From positions 1-64,000 of the forward strand of contig NZ_JNWQ01000031.1 in NCBI RefSeq assembly GCF_000716875.1: a stretch of 64,000 nt of DNA, given 5' to 3'. The notes below the pieces were generated by a model. It was given only the letters and a program-made list of their open reading frames with translations, did no database searches and was not told the DNA's origin. Origin of the DNA: Streptomyces novaecaesareae. GTDB taxonomy: Bacteria; Actinomycetota; Actinomycetes; Streptomycetales; Streptomycetaceae. A program made the position numbers and the translations under genes. Shown here piece by piece: positions 38,676-48,147 of the stretch (positions are counted from its first letter, which is position 1; each line of letters begins with the position of its first letter).

Positions 38676-39181
38676 CCCCCGCCGTACCGCTGATGCTGCT
38701 GGGCCTGGTCGACGCGGCCTTCAGCGGCTTCCGCGCCTACGCCGGACGCGATGCCCGCATCCGCAAGGCCCGGGGCAACCTGCGGGCCGCCGGCCGCGGA
38801 CTGGCCGTCGGAGCCGCCCTGCTGCTCGCCCCCACGCTGGCCGCCGCCCTCCTGCTGGCCACCCCCGACCGGGCGCGGACGTACGCCGCCCTGACCTCCG
38901 GCGGCTGGGGCTTCCTGCTCCCCCTCGCCCTCTACGCCGCGGCCGTCCTGCTCTCCCTCGCCGTCTACTTCACCCTGCCGTTCCGCGCCGGCACCCTGGC
39001 GATGGTCATCGGCCTCGGCCCCCTCACCCTGCTACGACCGGTCGCCGTCGCCACCGCCTGCCTCGCCGCGGCCCTCAACCACGGCGGCGCACCCGCTCTC
39101 CTGGTGGGCGCGATCGCGGGCGCGGCGGTCCTGTGCGTCGAACCCATCGTGTACCGCCGCTGGTACCGCGAGGTGCAGTAG
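38672..39181 (+). CDS. Membrane protein of unknown function, coupled to the methyltransferase
   Basis: A 169-aa protein with four predicted membrane helices (about 42-62, 78-100, 110-128 and 132-156) after an N-terminal segment, and a positively charged C-terminus (YRRWYREVQ). The ATG overlaps the upstream stop as ATGA, which indicates a shared role with the methyltransferase. No family is recognised. Confidence 0.8.
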   Translation: MTPAVPLMLLGLVDAAFSGFRAYAGRDARIRKARGNLRAAGRGLAVGAALLLAPTLAAALLLATPDRARTYAALTSGGWGFLLPLALYAAAVLLSLAVYFTLPFRAGTLAMVIGLGPLTLLRPVAVATACLAAALNHGGAPALLVGAIAGAAVLCVEPIVYRRWYREVQ

Positions 39182-39210
39182 CTCAGTCCTTGTACGGCAC
39201 GAGCTGCCGG

Positions 39211-40377
39211 TCACGGGTGCTGGAAGAGTACTTCCGGGTTCGCCGCCGACGGGCCGTCGAGCAGGGGCTGGTGGATGCCCCTCAGGGTCTGGTCGAAGAA
39301 GGCTCCGACGAACTCCCGGGTGAGCTGCGCCCCGCGCGTCGGCGAGGTGGTCATCCCCGGGGGGAGTCGCAGGCCGATCTCCTCGGCCAGGATCGGGACG
39401 TCCGTGAAACTGGCGTGCGTGGTGCCCGCGACGGCCAGCCAGGGCTTGTAGCCCGCCCAGCCCGCCCAGGTCTGGCCCCAGGACGTGTCCCCGCTGCCGG
39501 CGGAGTGGTCGCTCTGCTTGCCGAGCAGGAGGAACGAGCGGCCCGCCAGGTTGTCGGTCGGGATCGATCCGAAGAACGATCCGTCCAGGTCGACCCCGGC
39601 CAGGATCCGCTGGTCCCCGGCCATCGCCGTCAGGGTGGAGGCGCCGCCGACGGAGTGCCCGGCCATGCCGATGCGGTGGCGGTCGATCAGGTGGGCCAGG
39701 CGCCACGCCGGCTGGTGCCCGGTCAGCCGGTCCAGGACGAACGACACGTCCTTCGCCCGGCTGTCGGGGAGCGTGTCCGGTGCGCCGTCGGCGCACAGTG
39801 TGCATCCCGGGGTGCTGCCGTCGGCGAGCGTCTCGCCGGAGTCCTCGTGGGTGTGGCCGACCAGGGCGACGACGTAGCCGTGGCTGGCCAGGTCGGTCGC
39901 CAGGCCGGTCAGGGTGGCGCGGGGGTTCTCGAAGCCCGGGGAGAGGACGACCAGCGGGAACTTCCCGCCGGCGGCCTTCGCGCCGGTGTAGGCGTGGGTC
40001 GTGGTGGCCGCGAGGTCCTGCGGCTGGACTCCGGTCCCGGGCGGGACCCGCGTCGCCACGAAGCCCTGGGCTTCGCCGAGGGTCATGTACGGGGCGGGCT
40101 CGCCGGTGGCCTGCCGGGCCGGGTAGAACATCGACACCGCGAGCTGCCGCGGCCCGGCCTCGGGCACCCAGGGGTCGGTGCGGTCCGCGTCGGTCAGGTG
40201 CAGCACGTCCTCGCCGACCCCGTACGGACCGGTCGGGCGGGGCAGTTCGCCGTGGAAGGCGGCGGACGCGGTGGCGGACGGCGAGGGCAACGGCGACGCC
40301 GTCGCGGCCCCGGCCATCGGGAGGGGCAGGGCGAGGACGAGGGCTGCGACGGCCGCGATACGGCGGGTTCGGTTCAT
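39211..40377 (-). CDS. Secreted alpha/beta hydrolase, lipase/PAF-acetylhydrolase-like
   Basis: A 388-aa exported hydrolase. The signal peptide (MNRTRRIAAVAALVLALPLP) ends near residue 27. The nucleophile elbow is GHSVGGAS with Ser242, followed by an acid in GVDLDG (D263 or D265) and His321 in GTTHASF, the triad order of PAF-AH II-like lipases and esterases of actinomycetes. A CTLC pair (residues 192-195) may form a disulfide. It acts outside the cell on esters or phospholipids; the precise substrate is not known. ATG at 40375-40377 opens the signal peptide. It is downstream of mnmA but separated by a terminator. Confidence 0.87.
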   Translation of the reverse strand: MNRTRRIAAVAALVLALPLPMAGAATASPLPSPSATASAAFHGELPRPTGPYGVGEDVLHLTDADRTDPWVPEAGPRQLAVSMFYPARQATGEPAPYMTLGEAQGFVATRVPPGTGVQPQDLAATTTHAYTGAKAAGGKFPLVVLSPGFENPRATLTGLATDLASHGYVVALVGHTHEDSGETLADGSTPGCTLCADGAPDTLPDSRAKDVSFVLDRLTGHQPAWRLAHLIDRHRIGMAGHSVGGASTLTAMAGDQRILAGVDLDGSFFGSIPTDNLAGRSFLLLGKQSDHSAGSGDTSWGQTWAGWAGYKPWLAVAGTTHASFTDVPILAEEIGLRLPPGMTTSPTRGAQLTREFVGAFFDQTLRGIHQPLLDGPSAANPEVLFQHP

Positions 40378-40458
40378 GGCCCTGAGGTTAGGTTCGCGCC
40401 CCGGGCCGTCGGATCAGCCGGATTGATGCCTTCCCGGGCCGTGGTCATCCCGGGGATT

Positions 40459-40490
40459 CAGCGGCGTCATCCGTTCGGATGACGCCGCTG
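40459..40490 (-). terminator. Terminator downstream of mnmA
   Basis: A 14-bp perfect stem (cagcggcgtcatcc / ggatgacgccgctg) with a gttc loop lies 12 nt after the mnmA stop. Confidence 0.8.
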
Positions 40491-40502
40491 CCACCGGTGC
40501 GG

Positions 40503-41648
40503 TCAGGGCCGGGCGGCGGTGACCGCCGGGCGCTCGGTGGTGGCGATGGTCGCGGAGCCGACGACGCGGGTGCCGTCGTAGAGCACGACCGCCTGGCCGG
40601 GGGCGATGCCCCGCACCGGGGTGTCGAGCTGCACCCGCAGCTCGCCGTCGGCCACCGACGCGGAGACCGGCACCTCCTCGCCGTGGGCGCGCAGCTGGGC
40701 GGTGTAGCGGCCGTCGGCCAGCGGCTCGGTACCGCACCAGCGGGGGCGGATGGCGGTCAGCCCGGTGACGTCGAGGCCCTCGACCGGGCCGACCGTCACG
40801 GTGTTGTCGACCGGGGAGATGTCCAGCACGTACCGGGGCTTGCCGTCCGCCGCCGGGCGGCCGATGCGCAGGCCCTTGCGCTGGCCGATGGTGAAGCCGT
40901 ACGCGCCGTCGTGCTCGCCGAGCTTGCTGCCGTCGACGTCGAGGATGTCGCCGGTCGCGGTGCCGAGGTGCTTGGCCAGGAAGCCCTGGGTGTCGCCGTC
41001 GGCGATGAAGCAGATGTCGTGGCTGTCGGGCTTCTTGGCGACGGCGAGGCCCCGCCGCTCGGCCTCCTCGCGGATGGCTTCCTTGGTGGTGTCGCCGAGC
41101 GGGAAGAGGGAGTGGGCGAGCTGGTCGGCGTCGAGCACGCCGAGGACGTACGACTGGTCCTTGGCCGCGTCGACGGCGCGGTGCAGTTCGCGCGAGCCGT
41201 CCGGGTGGTCGACGATCCGGGCGTAGTGGCCGGTGCAGACGGCGTCGAAGCCGAGCGCGATCGCCTTGTCCAGCAGCGCGGCGAACTTGATCTTCTCGTT
41301 GCAGCGCAGGCACGGGTTCGGCGTGCGGCCGGCGGCGTACTCGGCGACGAAGTCGTCGATCACGTCCTCGCGGAAGCGCTCGGCGAGGTCCCAGACGTAG
41401 AACGGGATGCCGATCACGTCGGCCGCCCGCCAGGCGTCCCGGGAGTCCTCGATGGTGCAGCAGCCGCGCGCGCCGGTGCGGAAGGACTGCGGGTTGGCGG
41501 AGAGCGCCAGGTGGACGCCGGTCACCTCGTGGCCCGCTTCGACGGCGCGGGCGGCGGCGACGGCGGAGTCGACTCCGCCGGACATCGCCGCGAGCACGCG
41601 CAGACGGCCGGTGGACGGAGTGGTCGGGGCACCCGGGAAGTCAGTCAT
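40503..41648 (-). CDS. mnmA: tRNA-specific 2-thiouridylase
   Basis: A 381-aa enzyme that adenylates and thiolates uridine 34 of Lys, Glu and Gln tRNAs. The PP-loop [14 protein letters not shown] (about 20-33), the catalytic Cys in [12 protein letters not shown] and the partner Cys in [10 protein letters not shown] are all present, followed by the beta-barrel domains. ATG at 41646-41648 has no Shine-Dalgarno sequence; TACTCT lies 10 nt upstream. The cysteine desulfurase gene ends 49 nt upstream, which provides the sulfur donor. Confidence 0.95.
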   Translation of the reverse strand: MTDFPGAPTTPSTGRLRVLAAMSGGVDSAVAAARAVEAGHEVTGVHLALSANPQSFRTGARGCCTIEDSRDAWRAADVIGIPFYVWDLAERFREDVIDDFVAEYAAGRTPNPCLRCNEKIKFAALLDKAIALGFDAVCTGHYARIVDHPDGSRELHRAVDAAKDQSYVLGVLDADQLAHSLFPLGDTTKEAIREEAERRGLAVAKKPDSHDICFIADGDTQGFLAKHLGTATGDILDVDGSKLGEHDGAYGFTIGQRKGLRIGRPAADGKPRYVLDISPVDNTVTVGPVEGLDVTGLTAIRPRWCGTEPLADGRYTAQLRAHGEEVPVSASVADGELRVQLDTPVRGIAPGQAVVLYDGTRVVGSATIATTERPAVTAARP

Positions 41649-41697
41649 GGTGACTACAAGAGTACGTGGCCGCCGGACATGCCCGACCGGGGGAAAC

Positions 41698-42879
41698 CTA
41701 CCGCCGCACCGACGCCAGGCCGGCGTTGCGGGCCCGCTGGACGACCGGCCCGATGGCGGCCGCGAGCGCCGTGACGTCCTCCGCCGCCGTGGTGTGCCCG
41801 AGCGAGAACCGCAGCGAGGCGCGCGCCAGCAGCGGGTCGACGCCCATCGCGAGCAGCACGTGGCTGGGCTGCGGCACCCCGGCGGTGCAGGCCGAGCCGG
41901 TGGAGCACTCGATGCCGGCGGCGTCGAGCAGCATCAGCAGCGCGTCGCCCTCGCAGCCGGGGAAGGAGAAGTGCGCGTTGGCCGGCAGCCGGCCCGCGGC
42001 CGACGGGTCGCCGTTGAGGACCGCGTCCGGCACCTCGGCGAATACGGCGGAGACCAGTTCGTCGCGCAGTGCGCCGAGCGTCACCGCCTGCTCGGCCCGG
42101 TGCTCGACGGCCCACGCGGCGGCGGCCGCGAAGCCGGCGGCGCCGGGGGCGTCCAGGGTGCCGGAGCGTACGTCGCGTTCCTGTCCGCCGCCGTGGAGCA
42201 GCGGGACGGGCGCGGCGCCCCGGGAGAGCAGCAGCGCGCCGATGCCGAAGGGGCCGCCGATCTTGTGTCCGGTGACGGTGAGCGCGGTGAGCCCCGACTC
42301 GGCGAAGGAGACCGGGACCTGACCGAGCGCCTGCACCGCGTCGGCGTGCATCGGGATGCCGTACTCGGCCGCGACGGCGGCGAGTTCGCGCACGGGCTGG
42401 ACGGTGCCGACCTCGTTGTTGGCCCACATCACGGTGACCAGCGCGACGGAGGAGGGGTCGCGCTCGATGGCCGAGCGCAGCGCCTCGGGGTGGACCCGGC
42501 CCAGCGGATCGACCGGCAGGTACTCGACGGTGGCGCCCTCGTGCTCGGAGAGCCAGTGCACGGCGTCCAGTACGGCGTGGTGCTCGACGGGGCTGCTCAG
42601 CACCCGAGTTCGGGCCGGGTCGGCGTCCCGGCGGGCCCAGTACAGGCCCTTGACCGCCAGGTTGTCGGACTCGGTGCCGCCGCCGGTGAGCACGATCTCG
42701 CTCGGGCGGGCGCCCAGCGATTCGGCCAGCGCCTCGCGGGCCTCCTCGACCACTCGGCGGGCGCGGCGGCCGGCCGCGTGCAGGGACGAGGCGTTGCCGA
42801 CCACCCCCAGGTGCGCCGTCATCGCGGCGATCGCCTCGGGCAGCATCGGCGTGGTCGCCGCATGGTCCAGGTATGGCAT
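41698..42879 (-). CDS. Cysteine desulfurase (NifS/IscS family)
   Basis: A 393-aa PLP enzyme that takes sulfur from cysteine as a persulfide and hands it to MnmA and possibly Fe-S assembly. PLP Lys206 lies in [10 protein letters not shown], and the catalytic Cys331 in STGSACTAG. The start [16 protein letters not shown] matches the family. ATG at 42877-42879 is preferred over the ATG two codons upstream (42883-42885). TACAAT lies just upstream and there is no Shine-Dalgarno sequence. The mnmA neighbour supports a dedicated tRNA thiolation role. It is divergent from an IclR-type regulator. Confidence 0.93.
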   Translation of the reverse strand: MPYLDHAATTPMLPEAIAAMTAHLGVVGNASSLHAAGRRARRVVEEAREALAESLGARPSEIVLTGGGTESDNLAVKGLYWARRDADPARTRVLSSPVEHHAVLDAVHWLSEHEGATVEYLPVDPLGRVHPEALRSAIERDPSSVALVTVMWANNEVGTVQPVRELAAVAAEYGIPMHADAVQALGQVPVSFAESGLTALTVTGHKIGGPFGIGALLLSRGAAPVPLLHGGGQERDVRSGTLDAPGAAGFAAAAAWAVEHRAEQAVTLGALRDELVSAVFAEVPDAVLNGDPSAAGRLPANAHFSFPGCEGDALLMLLDAAGIECSTGSACTAGVPQPSHVLLAMGVDPLLARASLRFSLGHTTAAEDVTALAAAIGPVVQRARNAGLASVRR

Positions 42880-42888
42880 AACCATCCG

Positions 42889-42894
42889 ATTGTA
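42889..42894 (-). promoter_or_regulatory. -10 box of the cysteine desulfurase gene
   Basis: TACAAT lies 9 nt before the chosen ATG and 3 nt before an alternative ATG, with no Shine-Dalgarno sequence between. Confidence 0.45.
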
Positions 42895-43008
42895 GAGGGC
42901 GGGACGGTACGGGGCCCCGGCCCGGGGGGCATCGATCCGGCCACCCGGCACACGGCCGACACCATGATCACCCATGCCCCCGCGGACGACCGGCGCCGTG
43001 CCCACCCA

Positions 43009-43061
43009 CGGCATTGGTCTGTACCAATGCCGGACGGTAGCGTCCGGTACCGGTTTGTACC
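43009..43061. promoter_or_regulatory. Two operator-like sites between the cysteine desulfurase and IclR genes
   Basis: Site 1 is a 10-bp perfect inverted repeat (cggcattggt-ctgt-accaatgccg, 43009-43032). Site 2 is ggtac-N6-gtacc at 43046-43061 and repeats the gtttgtacca half. The core tggtctgtacca matches the DasR-type tggtctagacca at 10 of 12 bases. They lie 70-125 bp before the IclR start. Confidence 0.5.
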
Positions 43062-43132
43062 ACTACGCCACCCAGCGGTTAGCCTGACGCACACTTCTCC
43101 AGCACTTCTCCAGTCGGATCCACGGGAGCGCC

Positions 43133-43900
43133 ATGTCGCAGTCGGTCGACCGCGCGCTGACCCTGCTCGACGCGCTGGGTGACGCGCCGCTCTCGCTGGA
43201 GCAGGCCGCGAGCAGCCTCGGGGTGCACAAGTCCACCGCGCTGCGGCTGCTGCGCACCCTGGAGGAGCACGGCTTCGCCCGCCGCCAGCCCGACCTGCGC
43301 TACCGGATCGGCGGCCGGGTGCTCTCGCTGGCCCACCGCGCGCTGGAGGACTTCGACATCCGGCAGGTCGCCGCGCCCTACCTGGCCGCGCTCAACGCCC
43401 GCTGCGGCTACACCGTCCGACTCGCGGTGCTGCACGACGGCGAGGTGCTCTACCTGGACGAGGTGGCCGGGCACCCGGCGGCCGGGCCGTCCCGGATCGG
43501 GCGCCGCGCCCCGGTGACGGACACGGCGGTGGGGCGGGTGCTGCTCGCCGGGCTGCCCGCCGACGGGCCGTGCGAGGAGGCCGAGCTGGCGGCGGTGCGC
43601 CGCCGGGGCTGGGCGGCCGAGCCGTCCGAACACCGGGAGCCGGTCGCCTGCGTGGCCGCGCCGGTCGCGGGCAGCGGCGGGCGGACGGTCGCGGCCTGCG
43701 CGCTGAGCGCCCCGGCCGGCGAGGTGCCGTCGACCGAACTGGTCCGGATGGTGCCGGAGCTGCTCTGCACGGCCGAGGCGATCTCGCTCGCGTACGGCGG
43801 CTCGCCTACTCCTCGCTGGTGCGAGAACCGTTGCGGCGCCAGGCCCGCGGGGCACGCCAGCCGTACTTCAGGGCGAGCATCCGCAGGCCGAAGGCGGTGA
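43133..43900 (+). CDS. IclR-family transcription regulator
   Basis: A 255-aa regulator. The N-terminal winged helix-turn-helix (SVDRALTLLDALGDAPLSLE, then SSLGVHKSTALRLLRTLEEHGFA) is followed by the IclR effector domain (DFDIRQVAAPYLAALNARCGYTVRLAVLHDGEVLYLDEV). The normal effector domain ends near ISLAYGG (residue about 223). The last 32 residues are Arg/Pro/Ser-rich, unlike the family, and are read through sequence that codes for the TRIC protein on the other strand. ATG at 43133 has GGGAG upstream. Palindromes upstream suggest autoregulation. The target is unknown. Confidence 0.85.
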   Translation: MSQSVDRALTLLDALGDAPLSLEQAASSLGVHKSTALRLLRTLEEHGFARRQPDLRYRIGGRVLSLAHRALEDFDIRQVAAPYLAALNARCGYTVRLAVLHDGEVLYLDEVAGHPAAGPSRIGRRAPVTDTAVGRVLLAGLPADGPCEEAELAAVRRRGWAAEPSEHREPVACVAAPVAGSGGRTVAACALSAPAGEVPSTELVRMVPELLCTAEAISLAYGGSPTPRWCENRCGARPAGHASRTSGRASAGRRR

Positions 43901-44465
43901 GCGCGGCGGCGGTGCCGGTCAGGCCGGTGAGCCGGTCCGCGCCGATCAGCGCCGCGACCAGCGCGGCACCGACCAGGGCCGGGACGGCGTAGATCTCCCG
44001 GTCCCAGCGCAGCAGCGAGGGGATCTCCCCGGCCAGCACGTCGCGGATCACGCCGCCGCCGGCCGCGGTCACCATGCCGAGCGCGATGGCCGCGACCGCG
44101 CCGAGCCCGTAGTCGTGCGCCTTGGCGGTGCCGGTGACGCAGAACAGGCCGAGCCCCAGGGCGTCCAGGGTCTGCACCGCCCGGTTGATCCGCTCGACCT
44201 CCGGGTGCAGGAAGAACACCACCAGGGCGGCGGCCAGCGGCGTCAGGAAGTAGCCGAGGTTGGTGAAGGCGGCGACCGGCGTCGCCCCGATGACCAGGTC
44301 GCGCATCACCCCGCCGCCCAGCGCGGTGACCTCCGCCAGCACGCAGATCCCGAAGATGTCCATGTTCTTGCGGACGGCGAGCAGCCCCCCGGAGAGGGCG
44401 AAGACGAAGATGCCGACGAGGTCCAGCGACTGCTGCACGTCGGACGGGAAGATCTGCGAGGTCAC
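43806..44465 (-). CDS. TRIC-type (UPF0126) cation channel family membrane protein
   Basis: A 219-aa protein with seven membrane helices in two homologous halves, each marked by a glycine-rich motif: LGGGVMRDLVIG (about 49-60) and AGGGVIRDVLAG (about 134-145). Prokaryotic TRIC proteins form trimeric potassium-permeable channels. GTG at 44463-44465 has no good Shine-Dalgarno sequence. The basic tail (RAPRAWRRNGSRTSEE) overlaps the end of the IclR gene by 95 bp, tail to tail. Confidence 0.88.
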   Translation of the reverse strand: MTSQIFPSDVQQSLDLVGIFVFALSGGLLAVRKNMDIFGICVLAEVTALGGGVMRDLVIGATPVAAFTNLGYFLTPLAAALVVFFLHPEVERINRAVQTLDALGLGLFCVTGTAKAHDYGLGAVAAIALGMVTAAGGGVIRDVLAGEIPSLLRWDREIYAVPALVGAALVAALIGADRLTGLTGTAAALTAFGLRMLALKYGWRAPRAWRRNGSRTSEE

Positions 44466-44582
44466 CGTCCATGTGTACCCGATGTGTCCGAATGTTCCGG
44501 CCCCCGGCCCACCCTCCGGACCGGCAGGCCCGGCGCGGCCGACGGCGAACTCGCGACGCCCGTACGGCCCGGAGGATTCCGC

Positions 44583-44588
44583 TAGCCT
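44583..44588 (+). promoter_or_regulatory. -10 box of the acyltransferase gene, leaderless arrangement
   Basis: TAGCCT is followed by 6 nt (ccggct) and the GTG start. Confidence 0.5.
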
Positions 44589-44594
44589 CCGGCT

Positions 44595-45890
44595 GTGACG
44601 CTGAACTCACCCGCCCCGTCCAGGCTCGGCTGGCTGGACGCGTTGCGCGGACTGGCCGCCCTGGCCGTCGCGATGCACCACTTCGGGCTCCTCGACAAGA
44701 TCCCGCACGGCGCGCTGGTGCCGCGGTACCTGGACCTCGGTTTCTTCGGCGTGATGCTGTTCTTCCTGGTCAGCGGCTACATCATCCCGGCCTCGCTGGA
44801 GCGGCACGGCAATGTGCGGGCGTTCTGGACCGGGCGCTTCTTCCGCATCCACCCCGCGGTGGCCGCGGCGGTGGCCGGCTGCCTGCTGGTGCTGCCCCGC
44901 GACGCCACCAGCATCCAGGGCTTCTCCTTCGACCACCCGCTGCTGTCGTCCACGGCCAACGCGCTGATGCTCCAGGACCTGACGGGGGTGCCCAGCACCA
45001 TCGGGGTGCTGTGGTCGCTCACCTACGAGATGGTCTTCTACTACTTCGTGACCGCCCTGTTCGTCCTGGGGTGGCACCGGCGCAGCGCGCCGATCGCGCT
45101 CGGCTTCGCGGCCGTCGCCCTGCTGCTCGGCGCCTGGCTCCCGATCGGCGCCGTCACCGTGGACCTCGCCTCGACCAGGCACCTGGTGGCCGCCTGCGCG
45201 GTCCTCGTGGTGACGGCGATGGCCTGCCTCGCCACCGCCCGCCCGGACCTGACCCGCTGGGGCGCCCTGCTGCTCGGCGGCCTGGGCCTGGCCCTGGTCA
45301 CGCTGAACAGCCGGGCCACCGGGTTCGAGACCATGCTGATCTTCGCGACCATGTTCGCCGGGACGGTGCTGCACCGGCTGGAGCACGGCGGGATCGACCG
45401 GCTCCCGGCCCTGCTCTGCTGCGCCTTCGTCATCGTCTGCGGCGTCACGGTCGGCTACCTGTACGACCAGGGCACGGCGCTGTGGCACACCTGGACCGAA
45501 TCCTGGATGGCCTTCTCCTTCGCCTACCTGGCCGCGTGGGCCGTCTTCGCCGCCGGCCTGCTGCTGCGCCGACGGCGGTTCCCGCGCTGGCTCAGCGGGC
45601 TCGGCACGATCAGCTTCTCGGTCTACCTGCTGCACGGCCCGCTGATGTTCTTCATCGGCTGGAAGCTGCGCGGCCATCCGCTCGCCGGCTGGCAGGGGCA
45701 GACCGCCCTCACGGTCGGCTACCTGGCGGCGCTGGTCGTCCTCGGCTACCTGAGCTACCGGCTGGTGGAGGTCCCGTTCCAGCGCCTCGGCCGCAAGGTG
45801 GCCAGGGCCCTGGACCGCCGCTTCCCGCCGCCCGCCCCGGCCCACCAGGGTCGGCATCCGGCGGAGGCCGTCCCGACCGGCCGCACCTGA
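44595..45890 (+). CDS. Acyltransferase 3 family membrane protein
   Basis: A 431-aa integral membrane O-acyltransferase with about ten membrane helices. The family start GWLDALRGLAALAVAMHHF (13-31) contains the RGLAA and His motif, and GFFGVMLFFLVSGYIIP and RIHPAV follow. Late helices carry ISFSVYLLHGP. Such enzymes acetylate or acylate sugars, antibiotics or cell-envelope polymers. The substrate is not evident. GTG at 44595-44597 is supported by TAGCCT 6 nt upstream and no Shine-Dalgarno sequence. The gene stands alone between the TRIC gene and a bidirectional terminator. Confidence 0.88.
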   Translation: MTLNSPAPSRLGWLDALRGLAALAVAMHHFGLLDKIPHGALVPRYLDLGFFGVMLFFLVSGYIIPASLERHGNVRAFWTGRFFRIHPAVAAAVAGCLLVLPRDATSIQGFSFDHPLLSSTANALMLQDLTGVPSTIGVLWSLTYEMVFYYFVTALFVLGWHRRSAPIALGFAAVALLLGAWLPIGAVTVDLASTRHLVAACAVLVVTAMACLATARPDLTRWGALLLGGLGLALVTLNSRATGFETMLIFATMFAGTVLHRLEHGGIDRLPALLCCAFVIVCGVTVGYLYDQGTALWHTWTESWMAFSFAYLAAWAVFAAGLLLRRRRFPRWLSGLGTISFSVYLLHGPLMFFIGWKLRGHPLAGWQGQTALTVGYLAALVVLGYLSYRLVEVPFQRLGRKVARALDRRFPPPAPAHQGRHPAEAVPTGRT

Positions 45891-45907
45891 CACCCGCGGC
45901 GTGAACG

Positions 45908-45952
45908 GCGGAAGGCCGCCCTCCCCCGGCCAGGGGGTGGGCGGCCTTCCGC
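45908..45952. terminator. Bidirectional terminator between acyltransferase and oppF
   Basis: A 14-bp stem (gcggaaggccgccc / gggcggccttccgc) with an inner ccccc/ggggg stem lies 17 bp from each neighbouring stop. Confidence 0.8.
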
Positions 45953-45968
45953 GTTGAGCCGGAAACCC

Positions 45969-47036
45969 TCAGGAAGCCGTCTCGGCAGGCGCGTTCCCCG
46001 AAGGAGCGTTCTCGGGGAAGTGGCAGGCCACCTGGTGCCCCGTCTTCAGCGCGACCAGCGGCGGCTCCTGGCTGGAGCAGATGTCCTGCGCCTTCCAGCA
46101 GCGGGTGCGGAAGCGGCAGCCGCTGGGCGGGTTGATCGGGGAGGGGACGTCGCCGGTGAGCAGGATCCGCTCGCGGCCGGCGCGCTGGCGGCGGCGCGGG
46201 TCGGGGACGGGCACGGCGGACATCAGCGCGTTGGTGTACGGGTGCATCGGGCTGCGGTACAGCGAGTCCCGGTCGGCGATCTCCACGACCTTGCCGAGGT
46301 ACATCACCGCGACCCGGTCCGAGACGTGGCGGACCACCGAGAGGTCGTGCGCGATGATCAGGTAGGTCAGTCCGAGTTCCTGCTGGAGGTCGTCCAGCAG
46401 GTTGACCACCTGGGCCTGGATCGAGACGTCCAGGGCCGAGACCGGCTCGTCGGCGACGATCATCTTCGGCTTCAGCGCGAGCGCGCGGGCGATGCCGATG
46501 CGCTGGCGCTGGCCGCCGGAGAACTCGTGCGGGTACCGGTTGTAGTGCTCGGGGCTGAGCCCGCACAGTTCCAGCAGCTCCTGGACGGCCTTCTTGACGC
46601 CGCCTTCGGGCTGCACGCCCTGCAGCTTGAACGGCGCGCTGACGATGGTGCCGACGGTGTGCCGCGGGTTCAGCGAGGAGTACGGGTCCTGGAAGATCAT
46701 CTGGATGTCGCGGCGCATCGGCCGCATCGCCCCGACGCCCAGGTGGGTGATGTCGGTGCCCTCGAACTCGATCTTCCCGGCGGTCGGTTCGTCGAGCCGG
46801 GTGACCAGTCGGCCCATCGTCGACTTGCCGCAGCCGGACTCGCCCACGACGCCCAGCGTCTCGCCGGCGTTGACCGTGAAGTCGATGCCGTCGACGGCCC
46901 GCACCGCGCCGGTCTGACGACGCATCAGTCCGCTGCGGATCGGGAAGTGCCGGGTCAGGCCGGTCACCTTCAGCAGCGGCTCGCGGTCGGAGGCGGGCGC
47001 CGGCGACGGGATCGACGTCGTCTGAGTGTCCGTCAT
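45969..47036 (-). CDS. oppF: Oligopeptide/dipeptide ABC transporter ATP-binding protein (OppF/DppF-like)
   Basis: A 355-aa ATPase. Walker A is GESGCGKST (about 68-76), the Q-loop [12 protein letters not shown], the signature FSGGQRQR, Walker [14 protein letters not shown] and the switch His IIAHDLS. The C-terminal oligo_HPY domain has the Cys pattern [14 protein letters not shown], which fits the Fe-S binding of some OppD/F proteins. ATG at 47034-47036 lies 34 nt after oppD. It is the last gene of the operon. Confidence 0.93.
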   Translation of the reverse strand: MTDTQTTSIPSPAPASDREPLLKVTGLTRHFPIRSGLMRRQTGAVRAVDGIDFTVNAGETLGVVGESGCGKSTMGRLVTRLDEPTAGKIEFEGTDITHLGVGAMRPMRRDIQMIFQDPYSSLNPRHTVGTIVSAPFKLQGVQPEGGVKKAVQELLELCGLSPEHYNRYPHEFSGGQRQRIGIARALALKPKMIVADEPVSALDVSIQAQVVNLLDDLQQELGLTYLIIAHDLSVVRHVSDRVAVMYLGKVVEIADRDSLYRSPMHPYTNALMSAVPVPDPRRRQRAGRERILLTGDVPSPINPPSGCRFRTRCWKAQDICSSQEPPLVALKTGHQVACHFPENAPSGNAPAETAS

Positions 47037-47070
47037 CGGTTCTCTCCAGAAAGGTGGTACGAGGCCGGGC

Positions 47071-48147
47071 TCACAGCCGGGGCGCGATCTCTTCGGCGAA
47101 GATGCGGTGCCGCTCGGCCGCCGGCAGGTGGCAGGCCGCGTGGTGGCCGGGCGCGGCTTCGGCCAGCACCGGGACCTCGCTGTCGGAGCGTCCGCCGGTC
47201 AGGGCGGCGTACGGGCAGCGCGGGTGGAAGGCGCAGCCCGTCGGCACGTTGATCAGGCTGGGCGGGGTGCCCTTGACCGGAACGAGCCGGTCCTGCAGTT
47301 CCCGGTCCAGTCGCGGCATCGAGCCCAACAGGCCCCAGGTGTAGGGGTGTTCGGGGGCGTCGAAGAGGGTTTCGGCCGGGCCGCGCTCGATGCACTTGCC
47401 GCCGTACATGACCAGGATGTCGTCGGCCAGCTCGGCGACGACCCCGAGGTCGTGGGTGATGATGATGACGGCGGAGCCGAACTCCTCCTGGAGGTCGCGG
47501 ATGAGGTCCAGGATCTGCGCCTGGACGGTGACGTCCAGGGCGGTGGTGGGCTCGTCGGCGATCAGCAGGGAGGGGTCGTTGACCAGGGCCATGGCGATCA
47601 TCGCGCGCTGACGCATGCCGCCGGAGAACTGGTGCGGGTAGTCGTCCACCCGGCGGTCGGGCTGCGGGATGCCGACCCGGTCGAGCATCTCGACCGCGCG
47701 GGTGCGGGCCTGCTTCTTGGTGGCCTGCGGGTGGTGCACCCGGTAGGCCTCGACGATCTGCTGCCCCACCGTGTAGTAGGGGTGCATCGCGGTCAGCGGG
47801 TCCTGGAAGATCATCGCCAGTTCGCGGCCGCGGAGTTGGCGCACCCGGTCGGGGCCGGCCGAGATCAGGTCCTCGCCGTTCAGCCGGATCTCGCCGCTGA
47901 TCCGGGCCCGCTTGGAGCGGTGCAGGCCCATGATGCCCAGCGAGGTGACGGACTTGCCGGAGCCGGACTCGCCGACGATGCCGAGGGTGCGTCCCTTGTG
48001 CAGGTCGAAGCTGACCCCGTCCACCGAGCGGACCAGGCCGTCGTCGGTGTCGAAGTGGATCCGCAGGTCGCGCACGGACAGGAACGGGTCGCCGGCGGGA
48101 GCCGGAGCGGAAGCGGCGTCCGCCGGGGTCTTCTGGAGGTCGGTCAC
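47071..48147 (-). CDS. oppD: Oligopeptide/dipeptide ABC transporter ATP-binding protein (OppD/DppD-like)
   Basis: A 358-aa ATPase with Walker [10 protein letters not shown], signature FSGGMRQR, Walker [13 protein letters not shown] and the switch segment IIITHDLG. The C-terminal oligo_HPY region has [13 protein letters not shown] at 48145-48147 overlaps the oppB stop (GTGA), so translation is coupled. It pairs with OppF as a heterodimer that drives peptide import through OppB/OppC. Confidence 0.93.
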   Translation of the reverse strand: MTDLQKTPADAASAPAPAGDPFLSVRDLRIHFDTDDGLVRSVDGVSFDLHKGRTLGIVGESGSGKSVTSLGIMGLHRSKRARISGEIRLNGEDLISAGPDRVRQLRGRELAMIFQDPLTAMHPYYTVGQQIVEAYRVHHPQATKKQARTRAVEMLDRVGIPQPDRRVDDYPHQFSGGMRQRAMIAMALVNDPSLLIADEPTTALDVTVQAQILDLIRDLQEEFGSAVIIITHDLGVVAELADDILVMYGGKCIERGPAETLFDAPEHPYTWGLLGSMPRLDRELQDRLVPVKGTPPSLINVPTGCAFHPRCPYAALTGGRSDSEVPVLAEAAPGHHAACHLPAAERHRIFAEEIAPRL

